In this document: one piece after another, positions 1 to 10,700 of the stretch | How the letters are laid out: each line of letters opens with the position of its first letter | Position numbering within the stretch: the stretch's first letter is position 1 | DNA from: Aphanomyces cochlioides | Taxonomy: Eukaryota; Oomycota; Saprolegniomycetes; Saprolegniales; Verrucalvaceae | NCBI GenBank assembly: GCA_019828595.1 | Contig: JAHQRK010000008.1 | Span: 2,790,001 to 2,854,000 of the forward strand | Reading direction: 5' to 3' | DNA length: 64,000 nt | Translations under genes and position numbers: made by a program | The notes under the pieces: generated by a model | The model's database searches: none | What the model saw: only the letters and a program-made list of their open reading frames with translations | What the model was told of the DNA's origin: nothing

Positions 1-1
1 T

Positions 2-427
2 CTGGCCCCGGCCTTTCTCGTGACCAATGGGACTGAGCCAGCAGCCACCAACCGCGTCGCCCCCTGTGCTGAGCCTCCTAGAACGGGAGAGGAAGAAGAA
101 AAATCTCAAGAGGACGTGGATATGGTCTCTGGAGACGCCGAGGGGAAGGATTCTACTGAAACCGAGGCCTTAACCGACGAGGGAAATACTCAAATTCACT
201 CTGAGGTTGATGGGTCAGGCGACATTAACGGCCAAGCGAAGCCGTGTGATACTCCTGGAGAAGTTATTCAAGAGGAACAATCGACAAACAATGACAATGA
301 CCAGTCAAATCAAGACATTGTCGACAAATCCGTTGCTCAAGGAAATGGCGCTGTTGATCCTCCTACCGCGGCAGACAAAATACAAGGCGATCAAGAGCAA
401 CAAAACGCTGAAAAGGCCAATCCATGG
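2..427 (+). CDS. ORF1 protein of copy P, middle fragment (about residues 206-348)
   Basis: This is an acidic, low-complexity part of the LINE ORF1 protein, rich in E, D, Q and N. The frame opens upstream of the window and is cut at 427 by insertion of copy A, after which five foreign codons lead to a stop. The downstream part (29742-31736) continues in the same frame, and its 1995 nt match exactly the same stretch of intact ORF1 copies, so P ORF1 is broken only by the insertion. Function of this segment is not recognisable; it is probably disordered. Confidence 0.85.
411..427 (+). repeat. Left target-site duplication of copy A
   Basis: The 17-bp word AAAAGGCCAATCCATGG ends here at the A 3' end and recurs at 29725-29741 just beyond the A 5' end. 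The final GG is shared with the first two bases of the inserted element (minus orientation), so the exact edge is ambiguous by 2 bp. Confidence 0.95.
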
Positions 428-572
428 TTAAATGAGTTGTATTAACCTTATTTTTGAGCAAAGGCCCTAATGACTTACTAATTTGCCTCGTACTGTATAA
501 ATAGAACTTGGAAAACAGAATATGGCAAAGTGGTCATTGAACAGGAGATGAAGTGGTGAGCCGTCAGCTCAC
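426..572 (-). promoter_or_regulatory. 3' UTR of copy A with two hairpins
   Basis: This is the 147-nt 3' UTR. On the sense strand it starts right after the ORF2 stop with an inverted repeat (GTGAGC / GCTCAC) and ends with a terminal 22-nt hairpin (426-447, stem GGTTAA / TTAACC, 10-nt loop). There is no poly(A) or simple-repeat tail. LINEs of the stringent type use a 3' UTR stem-loop as the RT recognition site, and that role is inferred here. A has the short form of the post-stop repeat, one base fewer than the form in F. Confidence 0.75.
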
Positions 573-3500
573 TCATGAAACGACACTGTCAGGAATGATG
601 TGTTGACGTAACCAGGGGTCCGAAGATAGATGCTTGAGCACATTGAATACCTTGGTGTATCCCTTCTTGAGAGGGAGATCAACCAGGAGCTGTTGTAGAT
701 GTAGCTTGATCAAAGAGGCAGCATGAATGGCAACTTCCATCGGACTCTTCGCTGTGAGGTCGGGTCGAAAGGTGCGATCGGCACGTTGGAGCCATATTTG
801 ATAATACACGCAGGCTCGGACAATCGGCCAGATCTTCAGATAGCCACGGATGTAGTATCCATCGGACGGCTTGGGCGTCTCGTAGAACATTTCCAGACAC
901 GTGGACGGAAAGGAACACTCGAGCAGTCGCTGGATTGTCTTGAAGGAATACCAAACAGATTGACCATATCCACAAGAGAACAGGAAATGCTCGTACGTCT
1001 CATTGACACGACAGAAGACACACGTCGGCTTGGGGTCTTGGTACTGAAACAGATATTGCATGGCGTTGGCGCGGAGAAGGGTCTTGAAAATGAACTCTCC
1101 ATATCGAGGGAGAATGTGGTCGGGTTGGAGGAAGGCGGCAAGTTGGGTAAGGCGCTTGGGGTCTTCGTAAAAGTTGGATGGCAGGTTGAGATGCTTGGTA
1201 GGAAGGATGGACGAGCTGACAGCTGGAGAAGCTCTGATCTTAGCCGATTTCGAAGTCGCAAGCGCCAACAAGATCGGACTCGAGTCAGGGTGAATCATCC
1301 AGTGCCATTCCATCCATTCAGAGCTTGGCGTCGGCAAGTGGAACACGGGAGCATCCTCTTCAGAAACAATCTCAAACAATCGTGATAACTTGGTCACCAA
1401 GATTGAGATCCATTGTTTCGTTGGAGGGACAAAATTGGCTTGGCGGCAGGCACGGTTGATTTTGTCGAACAAGATCGAAGCTGGCCAAACTCGCTGACAC
1501 GGAGTCAACAAATGCGACAACTTCGTGATGTGAAGCGAAGCCAATACATTGGCTTGGTCTTGCGTCGATGTAGAGCACTGATCGTATAGGTCTTCGAGTC
1601 CAGGCAGATACGAGTTGTGCCAAAGGGGAACATCCAAAGATGAGATGTGATTTGGACAGCCGTACGGAGTCCAGCGGGATTCAAACCAGCTACTCAATAA
1701 GGCTTTCCACATTGGAGTGATATTGGGATTCTTGTACAGTTGTCTGATGAATGCAGAAGAGCCATTTGCCAAGAGGAGATCTCGGGGGGAACCCCATGGA
1801 TGAAAAGCCTTCTCGAGGAGAGTATAGCCCGGCGTAATCCAGGCAGACATGGCAGACTTGCGGGGTGGGGTGGTGATGGCTTGAATGCATCTGATCATGA
1901 CAGAGCGGTTGTGTTGTTGCCATAAAGCAAGTGCATGGTGCAGGCCTAAGCCACCGGACTTCTTCGGCATGAATAGGATCTCCTTTTTGATCAAACGGAG
2001 GCCATGGACAGAGGAGGATGGGTTGATTTCTTCACCATGCATAAATTGAAGCATGGCCTTGTCGATCTTTTTGGCCAGGTCTTTGTCGGCAGGGACAAAA
2101 GCCAGTTGGTACCATAACACAGGCAGACATATGCTGTGCAGGATAGTGACTTTTCCGGCCATGGTTCGAGCCTTGTAGAGCCACAAAGACAAGCGAGCCA
2201 CAAACTTCTCAAACACGTAATTGAAACGTGCCAATGGAGAAAGATTGGGCGCAACCAAGATACCAAGAGCCTTCACGGGACTGTCGGAAGTAACTTGTAG
2301 TGAGGCAAGGTTCCCATTCAACTGGCTGTAGGTCAGAATTTGGGTCTTGTCTACGTTGAGTCGGAAACCAGACTTGTCGCAAAAGGTTTGAACCAATGCA
2401 AGCTGCCGGTGGAGGCACGTCTCATTTGCCGCATAGAGTTGCGAGTCGTCGGCAAAGTAACTCCCAGTGTGGTAGCGATCCCCACACTTGATGCCATAGT
2501 TGGAGTGTTGCCGTAGGAGTTGGCACATCGGTTCTAAAGCGATCACAAACAGAAGTGGCGACAGTGGATCACCTTGCAACACACCGCGTGAGATGTGAAC
2601 TGGCTTGGACAAGAAGCCGTTCACCAAGATGCGAGACTTGCGGCCCGAGTACAGTACGCGAACCATGTCAACAAAGGTTTCGGGAAAGCCATAGTGACGG
2701 AGGACGCGGAGCAAGTACGCGTGGTCCACGCGATCAAAAGCTTTCTCAAAGTCAAGCAGTGCCACCATCGAGGACGGACTGTGTAGTTTGATGTGGTGCA
2801 GCATGTCATCCAGTCGTGCAATATTGGTTTGGATATTGCTTCGACGGATAAAGCCTTGCTGGTCCGGGTGGATGATGTGTCGAATGTGGCGCTGGAGTCG
2901 ATAAGCCAGAATACTCGTCAGGATTTTCACATCCGTGTTGAGTAGGCTAATGGGCCGATAGTTCTTGGCCTGTGACTTGGGGCCTTTCTTGTGCAGCAAC
3001 ACCAGCGTACTGACAAGTTGCATGGGAGTCAAGCGAGGGTGAGAATGGAGCTGGTGTGTGAATAGCAGCTCCAATACCAACGACCACTTGTGAGGTGCAA
3101 GTTTGAGGACTTCGAATGGCAGAGCGTTGGGACCTGGCGCTGAGTTCGAACTGCTGTGTCGAATAGCATGATAGAACTCGTTGGCGCGCAAGGGAGCCGA
3201 CAGCTCTTTCTGGGCTTGCTCTGGCAGTTGCTTGTGTCGAGTCAATGGGGTCAGAAATGACGACACTTCGTCTCCAGATCGCTGCACCTCGGGAGCTGCA
3301 AACAAGTCCTTGTAGTAGTCGACCAGGACGTCAGACATGCCTTGTTGATTGGAGACAACATTTCCATTGACATCCACCAACTCTTTGAAGACTGTCTTCT
3401 TCAAGGGGGTAGGGACAGGGGACATGAAGTGGAACTTGGACGAGCGCTCTGCTTTGTACAAGTGAAGTTGGAACGCCTGGTCTTGACGAAACTGCTTGTC

Positions 3501-4628
3501 TCGATCTTGCAGCTCGTGAATTTGCTTTTGAAGGTCTCGCACTCGATCCACCAGCACTGAATCTTGACGCATGTTGGGGACTTGCAAAAGCGAAGCGATC
3601 TCGACAGCTAACTTCTTCAACGGCAGACGTTGTTTCTCCAATCGTTGAGAATGGAATTCTTTGAGTTGGGAGCGGATATCATTGACCAGCATGTCGTAGG
3701 CCTTGGAGATATTGTGGAATGATGGAGACTTGTCCAAAAATCGATCCAGACATCCATGAACAATCTCGGCCGCTCGTGGTAGACGAAGTAGCCAAGTTGG
3801 AGCTTTCCATGATCCAGAGCCATGGCGCAATGTTTGACGCTTTGTGATGATACGACAAGCCACGTGGTCAGCCTGTGGAACGTGTGGCATGTGCGTCGCC
3901 TTCCAATGACGAAGACCCGCCAAGGTGGACGAACAAAATATGTAGTCGAGTCGGTTGGTGAGTGTGGGACTTGTGAAGGTTCTTGCCACGGGGTTTTGAC
4001 GGCGAAACAGATCCACCAGAGACAAACTGTGCATCCATTGTTCCAGTTGAAGGGTGCCGGCCATGGTGGAGGTACTGGGTCTCAACGAATCCAAATCTTT
4101 GTTGAGAGTGCAGTTGAAATCTCCTCCAACAATGTGGAGCGCATGTGGAGGAAAGTCGCGTGGCAATTCTTCGAAGTAACTTGCTCGTTCTTGGAAGGCT
4201 GCCGGCGCATAGATATTGTGGAGAACGACTGTCAGTGGACCCAGAGTACATCGCACTTGTAGATAACGACCACGAAGCACTGAGTTGTCATGAGGGACTT
4301 GAGTGGCGTTCTTCAAAGGAGAGTGAGGATGTATCAACGTAGCCAGACCTCCAGTGGCTGGCGACGTGGATACTTCAGGGTAAATAGGCTCTTCAAAGAA
4401 CAAAGAGCCTTCGTGGTTTGTGATGCGTTGCCAATGGAACGCAACACGGTCGTGGAGACTTGGCGTGCGGAAACGGGTTTCTTGGATAAAGGAAACGTCG
4501 TGAACACTTGATAGTTTGTCGAGGATGTACCGATGACTGTTGGAGAAGCCATTGGTGTTGAGGGAGATGATTTGTGGGTCCCAGTCCACGAGTTCAGTTG
4601 GGACATCGGAGAAGTTGTTGTCACTCAT
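573..4628 (-). CDS. LINE ORF2 protein, intact (endonuclease + reverse transcriptase), copy A
   Basis: This 1351-aa polyprotein should nick target DNA and reverse-transcribe the element RNA in the nucleus. The N-terminus is an apurinic-type endonuclease: N24 in SLNTNG, E50 in IQET, D170/N172 in GGDFN, D228 in LDYIF and D254-H255 in ADH. The reverse transcriptase spans roughly 540-830, with LLDFEKAFD (D626), QGDPLSP (685-691) and YFADD (D727, D728). A CCHC-like finger (C-x2-C-x7-H-x4-C) lies near 1203-1219. I see no RNase H motif. A GTG precedes the ATG in frame; I chose the ATG. The 78-nt spacer to ORF1 has no overlap, so how ORF2 is translated is unknown. The frame has no break. L1/Tx1-like clade membership is a guess. 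Confidence 0.95.
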   Translation of the reverse strand: MSDNNFSDVPTELVDWDPQIISLNTNGFSNSHRYILDKLSSVHDVSFIQETRFRTPSLHDRVAFHWQRITNHEGSLFFEEPIYPEVSTSPATGGLATLIHPHSPLKNATQVPHDNSVLRGRYLQVRCTLGPLTVVLHNIYAPAAFQERASYFEELPRDFPPHALHIVGGDFNCTLNKDLDSLRPSTSTMAGTLQLEQWMHSLSLVDLFRRQNPVARTFTSPTLTNRLDYIFCSSTLAGLRHWKATHMPHVPQADHVACRIITKRQTLRHGSGSWKAPTWLLRLPRAAEIVHGCLDRFLDKSPSFHNISKAYDMLVNDIRSQLKEFHSQRLEKQRLPLKKLAVEIASLLQVPNMRQDSVLVDRVRDLQKQIHELQDRDKQFRQDQAFQLHLYKAERSSKFHFMSPVPTPLKKTVFKELVDVNGNVVSNQQGMSDVLVDYYKDLFAAPEVQRSGDEVSSFLTPLTRHKQLPEQAQKELSAPLRANEFYHAIRHSSSNSAPGPNALPFEVLKLAPHKWSLVLELLFTHQLHSHPRLTPMQLVSTLVLLHKKGPKSQAKNYRPISLLNTDVKILTSILAYRLQRHIRHIIHPDQQGFIRRSNIQTNIARLDDMLHHIKLHSPSSMVALLDFEKAFDRVDHAYLLRVLRHYGFPETFVDMVRVLYSGRKSRILVNGFLSKPVHISRGVLQGDPLSPLLFVIALEPMCQLLRQHSNYGIKCGDRYHTGSYFADDSQLYAANETCLHRQLALVQTFCDKSGFRLNVDKTQILTYSQLNGNLASLQVTSDSPVKALGILVAPNLSPLARFNYVFEKFVARLSLWLYKARTMAGKVTILHSICLPVLWYQLAFVPADKDLAKKIDKAMLQFMHGEEINPSSSVHGLRLIKKEILFMPKKSGGLGLHHALALWQQHNRSVMIRCIQAITTPPRKSAMSAWITPGYTLLEKAFHPWGSPRDLLLANGSSAFIRQLYKNPNITPMWKALLSSWFESRWTPYGCPNHISSLDVPLWHNSYLPGLEDLYDQCSTSTQDQANVLASLHITKLSHLLTPCQRVWPASILFDKINRACRQANFVPPTKQWISILVTKLSRLFEIVSEEDAPVFHLPTPSSEWMEWHWMIHPDSSPILLALATSKSAKIRASPAVSSSILPTKHLNLPSNFYEDPKRLTQLAAFLQPDHILPRYGEFIFKTLLRANAMQYLFQYQDPKPTCVFCRVNETYEHFLFSCGYGQSVWYSFKTIQRLLECSFPSTCLEMFYETPKPSDGYYIRGYLKIWPIVRACVYYQIWLQRADRTFRPDLTAKSPMEVAIHAASLIKLHLQQLLVDLPLKKGYTKVFNVLKHLSSDPWLRQHIIPDSVVS

Positions 4629-4706
4629 CACGAGTACAGATGAAAATGAGTAGAATGGAGGGGTCAGAGGGGAGGTTGAAATGGATTGAAGCAGGGGATA
4701 GAAGCC

Positions 4707-7570
4707 TTAGAGTTGATCGTCCTCCAAATCGAGGGGATCAATTTCGTCGGCGTTCATGGAGTGGTGAGCTTTGCTGCAGAGCTCGTCGATGTGGTAATTG
4801 TTGGTGATGCTTTTCAGCATCGAGATGGCCGACAAGACGGGAGCCGGCAAAGTGAACTTCTCGAGATTGTCGCTGAAGTTTTCGATCAAAGCAAACAGCG
4901 ACCAGTCCGTCAAGCAGTTGGTGTCAGGCAATCTTGTTGCTTCTTGGTTCAATAGAACAGTCAGTGCCTCCGAGTTTGTGTAGAGGTCTGGGGCCCGATT
5001 TGAGAGGAATAAGTCAATCGTAGCAAGTGCAAAGAGGATGCGCTTGATCTCTGGTATGTCCGTGGTCAATTCTTCCAAGATTTCTGACGGGTGAATCTTG
5101 TATTGAGCCATGAAGTTGACGTGATGTTTGTAGTTGTGAGGCTTGCCTTGAGCTTTTAACAAAGCCATCTTGCGCTCAATAGTCTTGGTTGCAACAAGTG
5201 ACTGAAACAAACTGAGGTCTTCATCTTGTGCGTACATAGCATGTGCAACGAGCTGAGGATCATCTCGCAAAATGCGTTGACATTCGGTGATACTGCCTTC
5301 GACTTTCTTGTCTCGAATGATCTTCTTCGCCAATTCGAGGTGGGCTGCAGCAGACTTGTTAAGTCGTTGTTTCTTCGCTTTGCCTTTGGTCTTTTTCGGG
5401 CGTGGCGCACTTGAATCTTCCAATACAATTCGAGGCACTGCAAAGTCTTCAAACGAGAGTTCCACGTCGTCTTCTTCGAGGATATGAAAACGGTTGGATG
5501 TCGGCAGGGGATCCAAACGTGGGGACGAAGGCAAAGTACGTTTTGGAGCTGGTCCAGACCGGTAGCCCGTTACCAATTGAAGGTCCAGCGAGTTCTTGGG
5601 CTGCTCACTTGGTGGAGCAAGAGCGGGCGATTCGTTGGTAGACATTTCCACATCTTCTTGTTGTTTGTCTTGTCCATTGTTGTTAGGGGGATCGCTGTCA
5701 CCAGACATATCGACATCAGAGCCATGAGAAGGAGCTGTTGGCTGTGGTTGTTCATCTTGACCATCTTCAGATGCCTCAGTTGAGTCGGCCTTGCCTTCCG
5801 CATTTGTTCCAGGGTCTTGATCATGATCGTCTCCATCATCTTCAGGTTCTTTTTCTCCTGACGGAGGAGATTTTGCCGCTGCCTTGGCCGCTTTTGCCTT
5901 CGCTTTTTCAGCCTTGGCCTCTGCACGTCGTGAAACAATCGACGGAGGCAATGTCTTGTTCAGAGCAGCGATCTTGTGCTGAAACACGACGACAAAAGGC
6001 TGACCCGACGGATCCGTAATGGTGATTTCGCGTAGTGCGTCGCCGGATTTTGGCACCAGCACTGCAGGAGGCGCAGACGACTTGAAAATGACTCTCAAAT
6101 GCGGCGACTTGATGTTCTGACCAGCAGTAGGGTTGAATGCTGCTATCACTGACTTGGTCAATGCAGCCATTTTCTTGACAATTGCCTTGGCCATCGAAGG
6201 GTGACTGACCTTGTTGAACGTAACGTAGTAGTTGTTGCCATAACGCGAGTATTTGGGAACCAGGAAGTCTTTGCCACCAAGTCGAAACGTTGTGCCTCCC
6301 ATTTCCACGCACGTAGACAAGTTGTAACTTGAGATCACAATGGTCTGTGGGTTCTTCTTGTGGATCAAAATGTTCGGAAATTTGGAGCCCCATAACGAAC
6401 CAGGATTTTCCTTGACAAATTGATCGCAGATGACTTTTTCGGACCAGTCCTTGTAGGCTTCGCCCAACTTGACTGTGAGCTCGTACACTTGGGACTGGGG
6501 GGTGAGCAAAATGTTTTCAATGAAGGCGTCCATGTCACCAGAGTCTTTGTAGAATGCGTCCGCCATGGCCTCGCATCGCGCAATATCGTCATCGGCAATA
6601 GCATGAGCACCAGTGTTGCGATGTTTCGCGCCTTTGGGGGCATTGCCTTGCTTGGAATCTTTCTTGGACGAAGCTGAATCCTTGCCGGGAGCCTTTTGCG
6701 TCCATGGATTGGCCTTTTCAGCGTTTTGTTGCTCTTGATCGCCTTGTATTTTGTCTGCCGCGGTAGGAGGATCAACAGCGCCATTTCCTTGAGCAACGGA
6801 TTTGTCGACAATGTCTTGATTTGACTGGTCATTGTCATTGTTTGTCGATTGTTCCTCTTGAATAACTTCTCCAGGAGTATCACACGGCTTCGCTTGGCCG
6901 TTAATGTCGCCTGACCCATCAACCTCCGAGTGAATTTGAGTATTTCCCTCGTCGGTTAAGGCCTCGGTTTCAGTAGAATCCTTCCCCTCGGCGTCTCCAG
7001 AGACCATATCCACGTCCTCTTGAGATTTTTCTTCTTCCTCTCCCGTTCTAGGAGGCTCAGCACAGGGGGCGACGCGGTTGGTGGCTGCTGGCTCAGTCCC
7101 ATTGGTCACGAGAAAGGCCGGGGCCAGACCCCCAGTGACAGGGGTAGAAGGGGAATCCATGCCATCCCCGCAGCACGGTGACTGGGGTACACCATTGCTC
7201 CGGCGAGAACCCAAATCGGGATACCGCCCCCGCCCCTCCGAAGAGGCCCCTGGGGGGAAGTAGACAGAACCGCAGGGTGTGCCCATAGGGGGGGCCCTCG
7301 TAGCCTCTAGGGCTGGCATGGAACCCGTTTTCTCGCCGCCTTCACTGGGGATCGACTCCAATTGGAGTCCAGGGAAGCAGCCACCACAGGCACAAGGCCC
7401 CAGTGGTTCGCCCTCCTGAGTGAGGGCTTCGCTAGACAAGTTAACGACAGTGGTCTGGGGGTCAACCACTGACCCACTGAGGTTGACCCCCCCTGGAACT
7501 CCGGCGAGTGGAGCACCAGGTGAAGCGCTGGTGGAGCGAGACGCAGATTGGTCTCCAGAGACGCTGTTGG
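4707..7570 (-). CDS. LINE ORF1 protein, residues about 59-1012, copy A
   Basis: This is the C-terminal 94% of ORF1; the N-terminal 175 nt continue at 29489-29663. Together they give exactly 3039 nt, so the gene is uninterrupted apart from copy B. In order, the protein has a Gly/Pro/Ser-rich part (60-230), an acidic linker (230-350), a conserved globular-looking block (about 385-600, with FVVVFQ near 582), an Ala/Lys-rich helix (about 607-625), a second acidic linker, a basic patch (KKTKGKAKKQR, about 783) and a helical C-terminus ending in DPLDLEDDQL. I see no zinc knuckle. The presumed role is RNA binding in the ribonucleoprotein. Confidence 0.88.
7556..7570 (+). repeat. Left target-site duplication of copy B
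   Basis: The 15-bp word CAGAGACGCTGTTGG sits in A ORF1 and recurs at 29474-29488, directly after a full-length element 5' end. The last GG is shared with the inserted element. It shows that the outer insertion between 7569 and 29473 was a single event into copy A. Confidence 0.93.
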
Positions 7571-7716
7571 TTAAATGAGTTGTATTAACCTTATTTTTGA
7601 GCAAAGGCCCTAATGACTTACTAATTTGCCTCGTACTGTATAAATAGAACTTGGAAAACAGAATATGGCAAAGTGGTCATTGAACAGGAGATGAAGTGAG
7701 TGAGCCGTTAGCTCTC

Positions 7717-10700
7717 TCATGAAACGACGCTGTCAGGAATGATGTGTTGACGTAACCAGTGGTCCGAAGATAGATGCTTGAGCACATTGAATACCTTGGT
7801 GTATCCCTTCTTGAGAGGGAGATCAACCAGGAGCTGTTGTAGATGTAGCTTGATCAAAGAGGCAGCATGAATGGCAACTTCCATCGGACTCTTCGCTGTG
7901 AGGTCGGGTCGAAAGGTGCGATCGGCACGTTGGAGCCATATTTGATAATACACGCAGGCTCGGACAATCGGCCAGATCTTCAGATAGCCACGGATGTAGT
8001 ATCCATCGGACGGCTTGGGCGTCTCGTAGAACATTTCCAGACACGTGGACGGAAAGGAACACTCGAGCAGTCGCTGGATTGTCTTGAAGGAATACCAAAC
8101 AGATTGACCATATCCACAAGAGAACAGGAAATGCTCGTACGTCTCATTGACACGACAGAAGACACACGTCGGCTTGGGGTCTTGGTACTGAAACAGATAT
8201 TGCATGGCGTTGGCGCGGAGAAGGGTCTTGAAAATGAACTCTCCATATCGAGGGAGAATGTGGTCGGGTTGGAGGAAGGCGGCAAGTTGGGTAAGGCGCT
8301 TGGGGTCTTCGTAAAAGTTCGATGGCAGGTTGAGATGCTTGGTAGGAAGGATGGACGAGCTGACAGCTGGAGAAGCTCTGATCTTAGCCGATTTCGAAGT
8401 CGCAAGCGCCAACAAGATCGGACTCGAGTCAGGGTGAATCATCCAGTGCCATTCCATCCATTCAGAGCTTGGCGTCGGCAAGTGGAACACGGGAGCATCC
8501 TCTTCAGAAACAATCTCAAACAATCGTGATAACTTGGTCACCAAGATTGAGATCCATTGTTTCGTTGGAGGGACAAAATTGGCTTGGCGGCAGGCACGGT
8601 TGATTTTGTCGAACAAGATCGAAGCTGGCCAAACTCGCTGACACGGAGTCAACAAATGCGACAACTTCGTGATGTGAAGCGACGCCAATACATTGGCTTG
8701 GTCTTGCGTCGATGTAGAGCACTGATCGTATAGGTCTTCGAGTCCAGGCAGATACGAGTTGTGCCAAAGGGGAACATCCAAAGATGAGATGTGATTTGGA
8801 CAGCCGTACGGAGTCCAGCGAGATTCAAACCAGCTACTCAATAAGGCTTTCCACATTGGAGTGATATTGGGATTCTTGTACAGTTGTCTGATGAATGCAG
8901 AAGTACCACTTGCCAAGAGGAGATCTCGGGGGGAACCCCATGGATGAAAAGCCTTCTCGAGGAGAGTATAGCCCGGCGTAATCCAGGCGGACATGGCAGA
9001 CTTGCGGGGTGGGGTGGTGATGGCTTGAATGCATCTGATCATGACAGAGCGGTTGTGTTGTTGCCATAAAGCAAGTGCATGGTGCAGGCCTAAGCCACCG
9101 GACTTCTTCGGCATGAATAGGATCTCCTTTTTGATCAAACGGAGGCCATGGACAGAGGAGGATGGGTTGATTTCTTCACCATGCATAAATTGAAGCATGG
9201 CCTTGTCGATCTTTTTGGCCAGGTCTTTGTCGGCAGGGACAAAAGCCAGTTGGTACCATAACACAGGCAGACATATGCTGTGCAGGATAGTGACTTTTCC
9301 GGCCATGGTTCGAGCCTTGTAGAGCCACAAAGACAAGCGAGCCACAAACTTCTCAAACACGTAATTGAAACGTGCCAATGGAGAAAGATTGGGCGCAACC
9401 AAGATACCAAGAGCCTTCACGGGACTGTCGGAAGTAACTTGTAGTGAGGCAAGGTTCCCATTCAACTGGCTGTAGGTCAGAATTTGGGTCTTGTCTACGT
9501 TGAGTCGGAAACCAGACTTGTCGCAAAAGGTTTGAACCAATGCAAGCTGCCGGTGGAGGCACGTCTCATTTGCAGCATAGAGTTGCGAGTCGTCGGCAAA
9601 GTAACTCCCAGTGTGGTAGCGATCCCCACACTTGATGCCATAGTTGGAGTGTTGCCGTAGGAGTTGGCACATCGGTTCCAAAGCGATCACAAACAGAAGT
9701 GGCGACAGTGGATCACCTTGCAACACACCGCGTGAGATGTGAACTGGCTTGGACAAGAAGCCGTTCACCAAGATGCGAGACTTGCGGCCCGAGTACAGTA
9801 CGCGAACCATGTCAACAAAGGTTTCGGGAAAGCCATAGTGACGGAGGACGCGGAGCAAGTACGCGTGGTCCACGCGATCAAAAGCTTTCTCAAAGTCAAG
9901 CAGTGCCACCATCGAGGACGGACTGTGTAGTTTGATGTGGTGCAGCATGTCATCCAGTCGTGCAATATTGGTTTGGATATTGCTTCGACGGATAAAGCCT
10001 TGCTGGTCCGGGTGGATGATGTGTCGAATGTGGCGCTGGAGTCGATAAGCCAGAATACTCGTCAGGATTTTCACATCCGTGTTGAGTAGGCTAATGGGCC
10101 GATAGTTCTTGGCTTGTGACTTGGGGCCTTTCTTGTGCAGCAACACCAGCGTACTGACAAGTTGCATGGGAGTCAAGCGAGGGTGAGAATGGAGCTGGTG
10201 TGTGAATAGCAGCTCCAATACCAACGACCACTTGTGAGGTGCAAGTTTGAGGACTTCGAATGGCAGAGCGTTGGGACCTGGCGCTGAGTTCGAACTGCTG
10301 TGTCGAATAGCATGATAGAACTCGTTGGCGCGCAAGGGAGCCGACAGCTCTTTCTGGGCTTGCTCTGGCAGTTGCTTGTGTCGAGTCAATGGGGTCAGAA
10401 ATGACGACACTTCGTCTCCAGATCGCTGCACCTCGGGAGCTGCAAACAAGTCCTTGTAGTAGTCGACCAGGACGTCAGACATGCCTTGTTGATTGGAGAC
10501 AACATTTCCATTGACATCCACCAACTCTTTGAAGACTGTCTTCTTCAAGGGGGTAGGGACAGGGGACATGAAGTGGAACTTGGACGAGCGCTCTGCTTTG
10601 TACAAGTGAAGTTGGAACGCCTGGTCTTGACGAAACTGCTTGTCTCGATCTTGCAGCTCGTGAATTTGCTTTTGAAGGTCTCGCACTCGATCCACCAGCA

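Larger units (their letters stand above)
1..427 (+). mobile_element. LINE copy P, left piece (ORF1 body)
   Basis: This is the outermost plus-strand copy at the left edge. It enters the window inside ORF1 and stops at 427, where minus-strand copy A is inserted. The same copy resumes at 29725 after a duplicated 17-bp target (411-427 repeated at 29725-29741), so everything from 426 to 29724 is a nested insertion. Its 5' part lies upstream of the window. Confidence 0.93.
426..7570 (-). mobile_element. LINE copy A, 3' piece (3' UTR, ORF2, most of ORF1)
   Basis: Copy A is inserted in minus orientation into ORF1 of copy P. Read on its sense strand it runs from 7570 down to its 3' end at 426. Copy B interrupts it at 7570, and its last 236 nt (5' end) resume at 29489-29724. 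Adding both parts gives 7381 nt, the consensus length. With both ORFs intact apart from the B insertion, A was full-length and probably competent when it landed. Confidence 0.95.

Noticed and set aside
723..1385. A 220-codon open frame antisense to ORF2, repeated in most copies (for example 7867-8529 and 40252-40914)
   Set aside because: It is a shadow of ORF2 coding sequence: it has no start context or neighbour of its own, is lost wherever ORF2 is truncated, and resembles no family I know.
3822..4262. A 146-codon antisense frame over the endonuclease region, repeated in several copies
   Set aside because: It also lies opposite conserved endonuclease codons; the open frame follows from ORF2 codon use rather than independent selection.
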